From assembly GCF_014638995.1 (NCBI RefSeq), contig NZ_BMFR01000009.1:1-64000 (forward strand): a DNA stretch of 64,000 nucleotides, read 5' to 3'. This stretch comes from Virgibacillus oceani. Its GTDB lineage: Bacteria > Bacillota > Bacilli > Bacillales > Amphibacillaceae. A model generated the notes under the pieces. The model searched no databases and was not told the origin of the DNA. It saw nothing but the letters and a program-made list of their open reading frames with translations. The stretch's first letter is position 1. Every line of letters starts with the position of its first letter. The position numbers and the translations under genes are program-made. Shown one piece after another: positions 1 to 9,131 of this stretch.

Positions 1-906
1 AGCGATCACACCGGAGAAATGTGAATAAAGTAAGCCTTTTTTGGAGGGAATAAAGTGATGCTTTACATTATTAGGATCATAATAGAAACCAAATCCTAGA
101 AATTTTGTTTTATTAGGGCGTGAGATTCTGCTCTTTTCCACATTAACTTTTAATCCCAATTTCTTTTCGATAAATTTTGAGATAGAAGTAAGTACCCTAC
201 TTGCTGCTTTCTCACTTCTGACGAAGATAAGACTATCATCTGCGTATCTAACGAAACGCAGTCCTCTTGCTTCCAGTTCTTTGTCTAACTCATTCAACAT
301 AATGTTACTTAGAAGTGGACTAAGATTGCCTCCTTGCGGTGTTCCTATCGGTGTATCTTCGTATTTTCCGTTAACCATCACACCACTTACGAGGTATTTC
401 CGTATAAGGGAAATCACATCTCCATCTTTTACCGTGTGGGAGATGATTCTCATCAGCTTATCATGATGGACTGTATCGAAGAATCGCTCTAGGTCGATAT
501 CCACTAACCATTCATACCCATCATTTATATATTCCAACGCTTGAATTATTGCCATCCCGCAACTTCTTCTTGGTCGGAACCCGTAGCTGTATTCGCTGAA
601 TTGTTTTTCAAATATGGGACTGAGTTTTTGGCTAATTGCTTGTTGTACCACTCTATCGACAACTGTTGGGATACCTAACTTACGCATTTTCCCATTCTCT
701 TTCGGAATCTCTATTCGAAGTGCTGGTGCTGGTTGGTATTTCCTTTTTCGAATTTGGGTTCGCAGTTCATCCTTATGTTCCCTCAAGTAAGCCTTCAGTT
801 CTTCCACAGACACTCCACCCACCCCGCTTGCACCTTTATTACGGTACACCCGTTTGTAGGCATCGTTCATGTTTTGATTGCTTAAAATCTCTTCTAAAAG
901 TTTCAC
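1..906 (-). CDS. ltrA: Group II intron reverse transcriptase/maturase (partial, runs off the window)
   Basis: The minus strand is open from a GTG at 906-904 to the window edge, 302 codons. The protein shows the order expected of group II intron-encoded reverse transcriptases: an N-terminal RT0/RT1 segment, a GIPTVVDRVVQQAI block, YGFRPRRSC, the IDLERFFDTV block, GTPQGGNLSPLLSN and the catalytic YADD box (VRYADDSLIF). The thumb, maturase and any endonuclease domain lie outside the window. It would splice and retarget its host intron as an RNP. A GTG start preceded by GGAAAGGAAAG is plausible. No stop or frameshift is visible in the part present. Confidence 0.85.
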   Translation of the reverse strand, partial: MKLLEEILSNQNMNDAYKRVYRNKGASGVGGVSVEELKAYLREHKDELRTQIRKRKYQPAPALRIEIPKENGKMRKLGIPTVVDRVVQQAISQKLSPIFEKQFSEYSYGFRPRRSCGMAIIQALEYINDGYEWLVDIDLERFFDTVHHDKLMRIISHTVKDGDVISLIRKYLVSGVMVNGKYEDTPIGTPQGGNLSPLLSNIMLNELDKELEARGLRFVRYADDSLIFVRSEKAASRVLTSISKFIEKKLGLKVNVEKSRISRPNKTKFLGFGFYYDPNNVKHHFIPSKKGLLYSHFSGVIA

Positions 907-1424
907 ACTCGTTTCTTCCTTTCCTTTCACGTAACGAAGAACACTTCTATTTTGACTATCCTCTGAGGTACGCTCATACTTTTATCATTAACACATTCAG
1001 AAGTTTATCCTTCGTGCAGTCCTGGCGTAGAAACACTATAAACTGTTCAGCCCTTCATGATTTTCATCATTACTACGGCTTCGGCTGACTTCTCACGATT
1101 AACCTTTTTCGACTAGCTTTCTTTTTAGGGGACTCCTTAGCTATCCGTGAGACCTCCCAGGGTAAGACAACTATCTTTCCTCTTTTACTCGCCTGATTTA
1201 CTCTGTAAGATTACGCACATCTTTAGGACTTTAACTTGTTTTGGAGTCTTATCCACATACAGAGCCTTGGTATCAGATTCCTGTTCGTCGAGCCAAGATT
1301 TTGATACACGCTTCCTTCAGCCCTTACCTCGCGATAAGTACCTTGCGCTTCTCTAGTGGTTAGTTGATGTGTACCCCCACAGTGGACTCTCACCACCTAG
1401 ATAGTCGCCATGCCTGGCGAACAA
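907..1424 (-). ncRNA. 5' ribozyme part (domains I-III) of a group II intron
   Basis: This noncoding stretch lies directly upstream of the reverse transcriptase on the same strand. Read on the minus strand it begins with GC-rich pairing segments followed by GGTGGTGAGAGTCCACTG, which resembles the domain I segment of bacterial group II introns. The exact 5' splice boundary is not defined; about 1424 is an estimate. Domains V and VI would lie beyond the left edge. Confidence 0.55.
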
Positions 1425-1443
1425 ATAAAAAGAGGACTGAATA

Positions 1444-1767
1444 TCAGCCCTCACTAAATTCTTTTGCTTCATTTATTAAATTCGGTATTGGTTCATAACT
1501 ATGAGTTTTTAATGCTTTTCTAACATCAGTCATTTTATCGAAATACTTTTGCTTATCCGAGTAAAATTTTTCTACACCTTGTATAAATCCATCCAAATAT
1601 TCTGCCCATGAAGTAGACATTTTCTCTTTTGAATTACCAAAAGAATTTTTAAATTTATCTTTTAAATCATTAAAATCATTCTCTTAAAAGGAACTTAGTG
1701 CCCTTTCGAGTTCTTTAGCATCATTAGAAAGAAAAACTATTTCGCCAGATTGTTGATCTTCAATCAT
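1444..1767 (-). pseudogene. Broken small hypothetical protein
   Basis: Translation from an ATG at 1767 gives MIEDQQSGEIVFLSNDAKEL and then a TAA at codon 28 (1686-1684). The same frame continues as a plausible protein to a TGA at 1446-1444 (KEKMSTSWAEYLDGFIQG and beyond). The single in-frame stop is TAA, so it cannot be selenocysteine. I do not recognise the family. The ATG overlaps the stop of the preceding maturase fragment (ATGA). Confidence 0.4.
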
Positions 1768-1944
1768 ACTTCTCCCATCAATTGTGGCATTCCATATTTA
1801 CCATGCGCAAACAACTTGTGTTCTTGCTGTGCAATAGCCCTTAACCAATGTTCTGCTTTTCTTCGATGTTTTCGCTTCTTGTATTTTCGGCGAACCCATT
1901 TTACAAAGTAACTATTGATGTATCGCAATACACTATACATTAAT
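1764..1944 (-). pseudogene. C-terminal fragment of a second group II intron maturase
   Basis: The minus strand encodes YFVKWVRRKYKKRKHRRKAE followed by a HWLRAIAQQEHKLFAHGKYG-type segment, then TGA. This basic, tryptophan-containing tail is typical of the end of the maturase domain in group II intron reverse transcriptases. Nothing N-terminal to it is recognisable. It cannot belong to the partial gene at 1-906 on the same strand, because that gene's 3' end lies beyond the window. It is therefore a remnant of another intron. Confidence 0.6.
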
Positions 1945-1945
1945 G

Positions 1946-2565
1946 ATTTATAGAATTGTCCATAATAATTAATTCATACTTTGATTTTTTATTAAACATA
2001 CTGGAAATATCCTTCAAAATTTTATCAGCTTTGATTTGTGCTTACTTACTTCTCACTTCTTTTCTGATAGCTTTCTTTGCCATGTCAGCAATAGATGGGA
2101 AGGAGCTTTGTAATAATTTTCAATATTTGTTCTTTGAGTGTGGTCGAATTGTGTATTCTGGAAAATCGAAAGAAATATTCGGATAGTTCCATTGTCTATC
2201 ATTATTACAGTATGCCAATTTTCGTTTTACTCAAGTTCAACTCCAGTCCGTTGAAATCTTTCAACCACTCTTCATTGTAGGTATCTTGCTTGTTTCAATG
2301 TAGCACAATGTGCTATTCCATCATACATCTTTTCCATTTATTGCTTCTTCTGAGACTTTTCTGTAATAAAACAAGAGGGGACAAACATAATCAGAATATC
2401 CTTTAACTTTTACAGTCATCCTATTATCACCTCCTATCATATAATTTGACCACAACCGTTTCTCTATTGACAAAGTATTTACTTAAAGATTTCCCCTCTG
2501 GTCAATAGTCTCTAATACAAACCTGACAACATACAACACCAATTAACGTTTTGAATACAAACACA
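1946..2565. other. Degenerate intergenic DNA
   Basis: About 600 bases without an intact gene. The minus strand contains short open pieces (for example SSFPSIADMAKKAIRKEVRS near 2050-2110) separated by stops, suggesting an eroded gene of unknown family. I see no RNA gene or repeat here. Confidence 0.3.
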
Positions 2566-3960
2566 CTAGGTTATGCTAATAAAAACTCCGATTAGTTCAG
2601 GCATTTCTGTATTACTTATCGTCCTAAAGTCGAGTAAAACTCTTTCGTCTTTAATACGAGCTATTACCGCCGGATTACCTTTCCTTAGTTTCTCCGCTAA
2701 CAAATGGGCAGACAATTTTTTATGTGTAATGGCAACAACATAAGTTGGGAGCTCCACCCCTGGCATTGTACCGCCACCAATTTGTGAAATATCCTCCAGC
2801 AGATCTAATTCGTAAGCAGGGCGTTCTACTGCTTGAATGAATGAAGTTGCTTGGTTTCGTATATAATCACTCGATTTCACAATATCTCGAACGGTTGGCA
2901 ACTCCCTTGCGCTTTTTTCAGATAAATAGGCACGTAATGTTTTTTCCAAGCCTGCGAATGTCATTTTATCTACACGAAGCACCCTAGCTAGTTGATGCCT
3001 TTTAAGCTGTTGAATGAGTTCCTTTTTTCCTGCAATAATCCCAGCCTGCGGACCACCTAATAATTTATCTCCACTAAAACTTACTAAATCGACGCCGGAT
3101 GCCAACACTTCTTTAACTAGAGGCTCCTCCCCGATGCCCAGTTGCCGAAAATCGTATAATGAACCACTTCCTAAATCTTCATAAAAGACAACATTTTTTT
3201 GCTTAGCTAATTCCACTAATTCTTTTGTGGAAACCGATTCTGTAAAACCAATCGTTTTAAAATTACTGGTGTGTACCTTCAGAATCATTCCTGTGTTGTC
3301 ACCTATCGCATGTTCATAATCATATAAATGCGTTTTATTTGTTGTTCCTACTTCAACTATTAGCGCTCCACTTTCTTCCATGATAGATGAAACACGAAAT
3401 GAACCACCTATTTCAACAAGTTGACCTCTTGACACAATCACTTCTTTTTCCTTAGCTAATGCACGTAACACAAGAAGGACCGCCGCTGCATTGTTATTGA
3501 CAACCATAGCTGCTCCTGCTCCTGTAACCTTCGTTAACAAATCCTCAAGAATATCATGTCTAGAACCCCGTTTCCCATCGGTGAATTGATATTCTAGGTT
3601 AGAATAATTGCCAGCTATGCCGGCAACATGTCGAATAGCTTCTTCACTTAACCTAGACCGCCCTAAATTTGTATGTAAAACTGTACCTGTTCCATTAATA
3701 ACTCGAAATAATCGATCTTGTTCAAATGTATGTAGTTTTTTCTCCACATTACTCCAAATGTATTCAATGATTGCCTGTTTGGTAGTAGCCTCTTCAGGTA
3801 CATTCTCACTTAACAACTGACCACGTAATAACTGTAATTCACTTTGTATTACCTCCGTTATTTGGGTTTCGGGTATATTGAAACGCTTAACATTGTTGAT
3901 AAATCGATCGCTTTTTTGCAGTTCATGGACTGGTGGCAATTCGCGTAGTAAATGCTTCAT
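2566..3960 (-). CDS. selA: L-seryl-tRNA(Sec) selenium transferase
   Basis: SelA is a cytosolic PLP enzyme that converts seryl-tRNA(Sec) to selenocysteyl-tRNA(Sec) using selenophosphate. The 464-residue protein has full family length, the N-terminal LRELPPVHELQKSD segment, the VINGTGTVLHTNLGRSRLSE block, and the PLP-lysine motif SFSGDKLLGGPQAG near residue 300. I chose ATG 3960 over the upstream GTG at 3966 because GAGGAG lies 7 bases before it. It is on the same strand as selB and the SelW-like gene but is separated from them by an IS110 remnant, so transcription from the selB promoter may now be interrupted. Confidence 0.95.
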   Translation of the reverse strand: MKHLLRELPPVHELQKSDRFINNVKRFNIPETQITEVIQSELQLLRGQLLSENVPEEATTKQAIIEYIWSNVEKKLHTFEQDRLFRVINGTGTVLHTNLGRSRLSEEAIRHVAGIAGNYSNLEYQFTDGKRGSRHDILEDLLTKVTGAGAAMVVNNNAAAVLLVLRALAKEKEVIVSRGQLVEIGGSFRVSSIMEESGALIVEVGTTNKTHLYDYEHAIGDNTGMILKVHTSNFKTIGFTESVSTKELVELAKQKNVVFYEDLGSGSLYDFRQLGIGEEPLVKEVLASGVDLVSFSGDKLLGGPQAGIIAGKKELIQQLKRHQLARVLRVDKMTFAGLEKTLRAYLSEKSARELPTVRDIVKSSDYIRNQATSFIQAVERPAYELDLLEDISQIGGGTMPGVELPTYVVAITHKKLSAHLLAEKLRKGNPAVIARIKDERVLLDFRTISNTEMPELIGVFISIT

Positions 3961-4047
3961 AAGCACACTCCTCGTATATTATATTTAGGCTCTTTAATTC
4001 AGCCTATAAATTACTAGAAAAAACCCGTTTTCAGAATGTCAATAAAT

Positions 4048-4244
4048 TGGACGCTCTGAGATATTACCAGATAATGGTCTTAGGATCATTTGGGACAATT
4101 CTTACACTCCTTGTGGCTTACCACATTATAAAGACTGTTTCCCAGTGTACCTGTCGATCTTCCCGGGGCGGCTTTCGATACAAGGATAGTACTCATATGG
4201 AGGCTGCTGATCAGCGTTCACACTAGGGATATCTCAGAGCGTCC
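4048..4244 (+). ncRNA. Noncoding leader of an IS110-type element (candidate bridge RNA region)
   Basis: A noncoding segment closed by 16-base inverted repeats: GGACGCTCTGAGATAT at 4049-4064 and ATATCTCAGAGCGTCC at about 4228-4243. It lies upstream of a truncated IS110 transposase. Blocks such as ATTTGGGACA and CTCCTTGTGG resemble ATTGGGACA and CTCCTTGCGG in the leader of the intact IS110 copy at 60.05-60.28 kb. IS110 elements are known to encode a bridge RNA in this position. The assignment here is by position, similarity and the closing stem. Confidence 0.5.
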
Positions 4245-4279
4245 AAAAAACAACGATTTCTACAGCACCTTAGTTTTAA

Positions 4280-5014
4280 ATGCAATACGTATACGGAAGA
4301 GTGGGATCGTCCGTTTTTGGTAAAGCCATGATGGATTTATTTCTGGAACAATACAGCCTGGAAGAACTGGCACGAATGGCCTTAGATGAATTAGCTGCCT
4401 ATCTTCGCTCCAAGGGTAAAAATCGCTTTGATGACTCGGAACAGGTGGCCAAATCCATTCAAAAAGCCGTTCGTTCTTCCTATCGTCTGGATAAGGTGGT
4501 GGAAGACTCAATTGATACCATACTCGTTACGTCCATCACGGTCATTCAAACGTTTCAATGGCAGATCAAGGAAATCGATAAATCCATTACACGCATTATG
4601 GCCGGATTGCAGCAGACGCTTCAGACCGTTCCTGGTTTGGGTCCGGTGTTCACAGCTGGCATCATTGCTGAGATTGGCCAAATTGAGCGTTTTGAGGACG
4701 AAACCAAAGTTGCCAAATATGCCGGGTTGTACTGGCGTAAGAAACAGTCAGGACGATTTACAGTAGAGGACACTTCCATGACGCGAAACGGGAATCAATA
4801 TTTGAGATATTATCTTGTTGAAGCCGCCAACTCGACAAGAAGGCGAGTTCCCGAATACGGCGCCTATTACACGAAAAAGTACAAGGAAGTGCCTAAACAT
4901 CAACATAAGAGAACACTCGCCCTAACCGCAAGAAAATTAGTGCGTTTGGTTGATGCGCTACTACGCAAAAACCAAATCTACACGCCAAAAGGAGCGTTGA
5001 TACATGAAACATAA
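4280..5014 (+). pseudogene. IS110-family transposase, 5' truncated
   Basis: Only the C-terminal half of a DEDD transposase remains, with the Transposase_20 domain (VPGLGPVFTAGIIAEIGQIE and AKYAGLYWRKKQSG). It aligns along its length with residues from about 190 onward of the intact 60.3-61.6 kb transposase. The N-terminal RuvC-like catalytic half is missing, so the element should be inactive. The insertion sits between selA and the selB/SelW genes. Confidence 0.85.
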
Positions 5015-5280
5015 ATAGCTTCTACATCCTTTAATTATATTTCCAGTAATTGTAATTTATTTACTGGTCTAGTTTTCTAATGTCTTTTTTAAGCAGCAAT
5101 TTGCACCTTGATAACTAAATATTTATTTATTTTCCACTTGACATCTTACTGCAGGTCTTTATCGGAAAATCCCTTTCATTATAAGCAGAAAAGGGCTGTA
5201 AAACCAAATAATCCATTCTCGAACAGACAAAAAAACGACTTGGAGTAAGACCTAAATCATTTTTTCATGTAAGAGCTATG

Positions 5281-5523
5281 TTACCCTTTCAGTCTTGCTA
5301 TTTCATCAATTATGTTGTTCACTTCTGGGTATTCACCTGTTTCAAGTTTAGAATATATTTTCTGTTCATTAACCGTAATACCAAACGCTCCTCTAGAACC
5401 CGGAATTAAATCTAGAGAGCTAATCTCGTGCTGGTAATGACTAGATAACTGTTCCGCAAAACTTGCAGCTTTCGGCGCATAATTTCACTGCATACGAAAT
5501 TTAATCGTTACCTTATATTTCAT
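5281..5523 (-). CDS. SelW/Rdx-family selenoprotein with in-frame TGA (Sec13)
   Basis: From ATG 5523 the frame reads MKYKVTIKFRMQ, then TGA at codon 13, then NYAPKAASFAEQLSSHYQ..., SLDLIPGSRGAFGITVN and a TAA at 5281, 80 residues in all. The fold pattern (beta strand, redox motif, NYxPxA helix, PGxxGxFxI strand, K/E-rich end) is that of the SelW/SelT/SelH Rdx group, whose motif is normally CxxU. Here the first cysteine is Arg10 (CGT; TGT would be Cys), giving RMQU. A hairpin with a GUU loop follows 22 nt after the TGA. It lies directly downstream of selB, 71 bases away. Likely a cytosolic thiol oxidoreductase. Confidence 0.85.
5454..5468 (-). promoter_or_regulatory. Bacterial SECIS hairpin of the SelW-like gene
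   Basis: Read on the minus strand: CTGCAA GTT TTGCGG, a 6-bp stem (one U-G pair) with a GUU loop. It begins 16 nt, with the loop 22 nt, after the in-frame TGA at 5487-5485. Position and loop match the other three candidate SECIS elements in this window, which supports recoding by SelB. Confidence 0.75.
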
Positions 5524-5594
5524 ACCCTAGTCGTCCTTTTCCATTTTCCTTATTAAAAAACTAGTAAAGAAAAAGTGACACTTTTTCCTATTAG

Positions 5595-7487
5595 CTAAAC
5601 CCATTCACGCTCTGATTCTTTTCGTCTAGTAAGGCGTAGCTGATCAAGTAATTCTAAAATAGGAATTAGGTACTTCCTTGAAACACCCAATACTTCTTTT
5701 GCATCTTTTAACGTAAAGGTTGTTTCCGTATTCGATTTAAGTTGTTCTATTGCTTTATCAAGGGAGCGTTTATGAATAAGGAAGTCATCAGTTAACCGAT
5801 AAGCTTGCCCAGTCTGAATCAGATAGTTTTTTAATTCATCTGCATCAGCCTTAGAGAATGGCTTGTCCTTTACATATTCCTCCCATTTACCTACGGCAAG
5901 CTGGTCGTTTTCTATATTACGAATTACCTGTTTCATCCGCTTCTTCCAATTATCTGGAAGATGAGATTTGAACACTGTTAGAGAAATAAACTGACCCTCC
6001 TTTTTTATCATGTTCTTGTCTAACATCATATTAAGATGGAAGTCAATTAGTTCCTTTGGAAACTCATTGGTTAAAATTTGCACCAACTCTGCCTTATCTC
6101 TTCCAAGTCGCATCGGATTCGCGTCGTGATATTCCTTTAAATTTTCTACCAGCTGTTCCTCTACCTTTATCAGCAAGGATGAAAGTGTGAAACGCTTATT
6201 AGGGAGTATGACAATGATTTCATCTTCGACCCTACTAGTTAAAATTCCTTCCACTTCCACCTGATCCAGCGATGTTTCTTGAATCAGCTGTTTAATATCA
6301 AGGGCCTTGAAGTTCTCTAAAGCATGTTTAATGAGATCTTCTGGAGTACCCTTTTTCTTTTTTTCCAACATCGAAATCGTTTGTTGACCAAATGGATATT
6401 TTTGACTATTTGGATCTATTATCCAGCCCCCTCCTATTGTCTCTGCTGGAGTGGGTCGCCTTAGTATGAATCGATCTCCACGTCGAACAACGATGCTATT
6501 ATCCAAACGAATTTGACAAAGAACTTCATCTGTTGCCTCTTGGATTACATTACGATCAAAGAATATAATTTTTCCCGTGACTTCGGAAGTACCGACGTGT
6601 AACTTGACCGGAGATCTTTGCTTAATAGCTGCTTGCAAATCTCTAACGAATCGAACCAAGACATCGATGGTATCTGACACAAGAAAATGATCAGTTGCAA
6701 CTAGCACATCTCCCCGTTTCAATTCACTGCGGTTAATCCCGCCAAGATTAATTGCTGTTCGCTGCCCAGCTGATGCCTCTTTAACATTATTATGATGAAC
6801 TTGGATATTACGCGCTTTCACTTTTTGTCCGGAAGGGAGAACAATTAATTGACTACCAGTCGTTACTACCCCTTCATAAATTGTTCCACGTACAACTGTT
6901 CCTTGCCCCTGAACAGTAAATACTTGATCGATAGGCAACCGGAATGACCCGTGACGATCACGAAATTCAACTGACTTAAGCTCCGTAAAAATCTTTTCTT
7001 TCAATTGTTCTACCCCGACACTAGTAACACTATCAACATAAACCATTGGTGCATCTTTAAATGATGTTTCCGCTAGTGCTTCACTAATGTCCATACCAAC
7101 AAGTTCTAAAAGCTCTTCATCGACACGATCTATTTTTGTAACAGCAACAATACACCGCTTTACACCAAGAAACTCCAATATCTCCAAATGTTCCTTCGTT
7201 TGTGGCATGACACCTTCATCAGCGGCAATAACAAGGACAACAAGATCAATTCCAGCAACTCCAGCAATCATTTGTCGAATAAACCTTTCATGCCCAGGTA
7301 CATCGACAATTGATACATGTGTTCCATCCTTTGTTTGTAAAGGAGCATAGCCGAGTTCAATAGAAATTTTTCTTTCCTTCTCTTCTTTCAAACGATCTGT
7401 ATCTATATTTGTTAATGCCTTTGTTAACGTCGTTTTCCCATGGTCAATATGACCCGCCATTCCGATCGTATAATATCTCGATTCCAT
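5595..7487 (-). CDS. selB: Selenocysteine-specific elongation factor
   Basis: SelB carries Sec-tRNA(Sec) to the ribosome and binds the SECIS hairpin in the mRNA. The 630-residue protein has the GTPase motifs GHIDHGKTTLTKAL (G1, residues 11-24), DVPGHE (G3) and TKID (G4), EF-Tu-like domains 2-3, and a C-terminal winged-helix region ending in LKDAKEVLGVSRKYLIPILE. Length is normal. It starts at ATG 7487 and is divergent from selC, senB-like and selD. The SelW-like gene follows it on the same strand. Confidence 0.97.
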   Translation of the reverse strand: MESRYYTIGMAGHIDHGKTTLTKALTNIDTDRLKEEKERKISIELGYAPLQTKDGTHVSIVDVPGHERFIRQMIAGVAGIDLVVLVIAADEGVMPQTKEHLEILEFLGVKRCIVAVTKIDRVDEELLELVGMDISEALAETSFKDAPMVYVDSVTSVGVEQLKEKIFTELKSVEFRDRHGSFRLPIDQVFTVQGQGTVVRGTIYEGVVTTGSQLIVLPSGQKVKARNIQVHHNNVKEASAGQRTAINLGGINRSELKRGDVLVATDHFLVSDTIDVLVRFVRDLQAAIKQRSPVKLHVGTSEVTGKIIFFDRNVIQEATDEVLCQIRLDNSIVVRRGDRFILRRPTPAETIGGGWIIDPNSQKYPFGQQTISMLEKKKKGTPEDLIKHALENFKALDIKQLIQETSLDQVEVEGILTSRVEDEIIVILPNKRFTLSSLLIKVEEQLVENLKEYHDANPMRLGRDKAELVQILTNEFPKELIDFHLNMMLDKNMIKKEGQFISLTVFKSHLPDNWKKRMKQVIRNIENDQLAVGKWEEYVKDKPFSKADADELKNYLIQTGQAYRLTDDFLIHKRSLDKAIEQLKSNTETTFTLKDAKEVLGVSRKYLIPILELLDQLRLTRRKESEREWV

Positions 7488-7809
7488 AATCTAACCTGCC
7501 TTTATCCCGCATTACCGGGGAATACCCCCATCCCTCACGACTTAGTGGAATTGAAGAAGTGCAGTGGAGGATAACTACCCGTAAACGCTCGATTAGTTCA
7601 ACTAGTAATCAGCGGAAGATGGAAGCCCTCACTGATTAACGTTTCACTTTATATTTATACTATCACTTTAATTCTCCCTCATCAGTCTTTCAGGCTGGAT
7701 AATTGTTTTCCACTAAAAGGAAGCTTCCATAAGACTTTTTCCTTGCGAATCAGAGTCTTTAGTTATAAGTTATATTTATAATAAAAATAGGTATAATAAA
7801 TAGTAAAAT
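7488..7809. promoter_or_regulatory. Divergent selB/selC control region
   Basis: About 320 bases between divergent selB and selC. A TATAAT at 7792-7797 lies just upstream of the tRNA start and fits a -10 box for selC; the -35 is weak. Nearer selB (7500-7640) is a GC-richer stretch with short inverted pieces (GATTA...TAATC near 7590-7610), probably transcribed as the selB leader. I could not match it to a known riboswitch or IS end. Confidence 0.4.
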
Positions 7810-7906
7810 GGGGTTGGATGGGTGACTGGTGTCCTCCTGGGTCTTCAAAACCCTGAGGGAGGCGCGTGCCGTCTCCGGTGGGTTCGATTCCCACACAGTC
7901 CCGCCA
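7810..7906 (+). tRNA. selC: tRNA-Sec (UCA anticodon)
   Basis: A 97-nt tRNA. The anticodon loop CTTCAAA carries the UCA anticodon, flanked by a CTGGGT/ACCCTG stem with one mismatch. The acceptor GGGGTTG pairs with CAGTCCC using two wobble pairs. The T arm is GTGGG TTCGATT CCCAC, the variable arm is long, and the 3' end is G-CCA encoded. The G discriminator is expected for serylation by SerRS. Its place between selB and selD supports the call. Confidence 0.93.
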
Positions 7907-8093
7907 ATATTTTATATTACTACGGTCTTTGGGAAACTCCCTTTGAGCGTATTTTTTCTATTTCGAAAATAGCTATATCACAAAAAGGTAGAATGTTATT
8001 AATAAGGTAGATCCTCATTGAATTTGTTTATTGGATAACCTAAAATGCACATGTACGTTGCTTATAAAAATGACCTTAAAGGATGGAACAAAA

Positions 8094-9089
8094 GTGAAAG
8101 TTCTATTAGTTACACCAAATTTTCACCAGCCTCGCGGAAATACCGTTACCGTACAGCGAATAGCTGATGGATTAAAGAAATCTGATGTTCAGACTGACAT
8201 TATTTCAATAACAGAGGAAAATCTAGTGAAAACCTTGCCAAAGGCTGAAGTTGTTCATGGCTTTCATGCCTATCATTTTTATAAATTTTTAGAAAAGCTT
8301 GACACGAAGCCAGCTTCTTATATTATTACCCTTACTGGTACCGATTTAAATCATCATTTATTTGATGAAAAAACACGCGAGGATGTAATCTTTTGTTTAC
8401 GTAATGCCAAAGCTATTCACGTATTTAATCAAGAAGCTAAACATATTTTATTAAAAGAACTTCCTGAGGTGAAACATAAAACAGCAATCATTCCACAAGG
8501 AACAACCGAGATTCCGGATAAGAGCTTACAACAACCAAAAGAGGATGACACATTTTTGTTTGTTCTAGCAGCGGGAATTCGCAAAGTGAAAAACATTCCA
8601 TTTGCAATAGAGTCTTTAAGAAGTCTATATGAAAAAAACTCGAAGGTTCGTCTATGGCTTGTGGGACCAATTCTTGAAGAGGCTGAAGGAGAAGTTGTAA
8701 AAGAACTTCTTCAAGCCAATAAAAAATGGGTTTGCTACCTAGGGAAAGTCCCACATAAAAAAATGGGCGTTATTTATACTCAAGCGGATTGTGTCTTAAA
8801 TACATCACATTCCGAAGGCCAACCTGCTTCGATTTTAGAAGCAATGTCGTCCTGCCTCCCTGTTTTAGTTTCGAATAACCAGGGGAATCGAAGCATCGTC
8901 TCACACAGAGAAACTGGTTTTATCTATACAACCTCAAACCAATTTCTTGATTATGCTGAACAAATACTTAATAATATCGAATTAAGGCAAACAATAGGTG
9001 AAAATGCAAAACAGTATATTGCTGAAAATCATTCTAGTGAAAAAGAAGCTAAGCAATTGATACAGATTTATCAAAACACTTGGAAGTAA
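8094..9089 (+). CDS. SenB-like glycosyltransferase (candidate selenosugar synthase)
   Basis: A GT-B glycosyltransferase of 331 residues from GTG 8094, chosen over an ATG-less upstream extension because MKVLLVTPNF is the natural start and AAAGGA lies upstream. Visible blocks: VTPNFHQPRGNTVTVQRIAD, TLTGTDLNHH, NAKAIHVFNQEA, a GIRKVKN phosphate-binding region, LVGPI, and the SHSEGQPASILEAMS donor site. The LTGTDL block, the N-terminal GNxxTxxR block and the overall layout resemble SenB, which makes a seleno-N-acetylglucosamine from selenophosphate in selenoneine clusters. It lies between selC and selD, the selenophosphate synthase gene (the role called senC there). No senA-like gene is present. 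The substrate is inferred. Confidence 0.7.
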   Translation: MKVLLVTPNFHQPRGNTVTVQRIADGLKKSDVQTDIISITEENLVKTLPKAEVVHGFHAYHFYKFLEKLDTKPASYIITLTGTDLNHHLFDEKTREDVIFCLRNAKAIHVFNQEAKHILLKELPEVKHKTAIIPQGTTEIPDKSLQQPKEDDTFLFVLAAGIRKVKNIPFAIESLRSLYEKNSKVRLWLVGPILEEAEGEVVKELLQANKKWVCYLGKVPHKKMGVIYTQADCVLNTSHSEGQPASILEAMSSCLPVLVSNNQGNRSIVSHRETGFIYTTSNQFLDYAEQILNNIELRQTIGENAKQYIAENHSSEKEAKQLIQIYQNTWK

Positions 9090-9131
9090 TATACATTACC
9101 TATATTACGAAAACTGTGGAGGAGTGAGGAT

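Noticed and set aside
636..1088. A 150-residue plus-strand protein
   Set aside because: It is antisense to the group II intron reverse transcriptase and its leader; no family features.
1444..1767. A further selenoprotein in the small broken ORF
   Set aside because: The in-frame stop is TAA, not TGA.
1956..2186. A 76-residue hydrophobic plus-strand protein
   Set aside because: No ribosome site and no family; antisense to a decayed minus-strand frame.
7500..7640. IS605/TnpB omega RNA or riboswitch upstream of selB
   Set aside because: Some GC-rich pairing, but no match I could defend and no tnpB or transposon end nearby.
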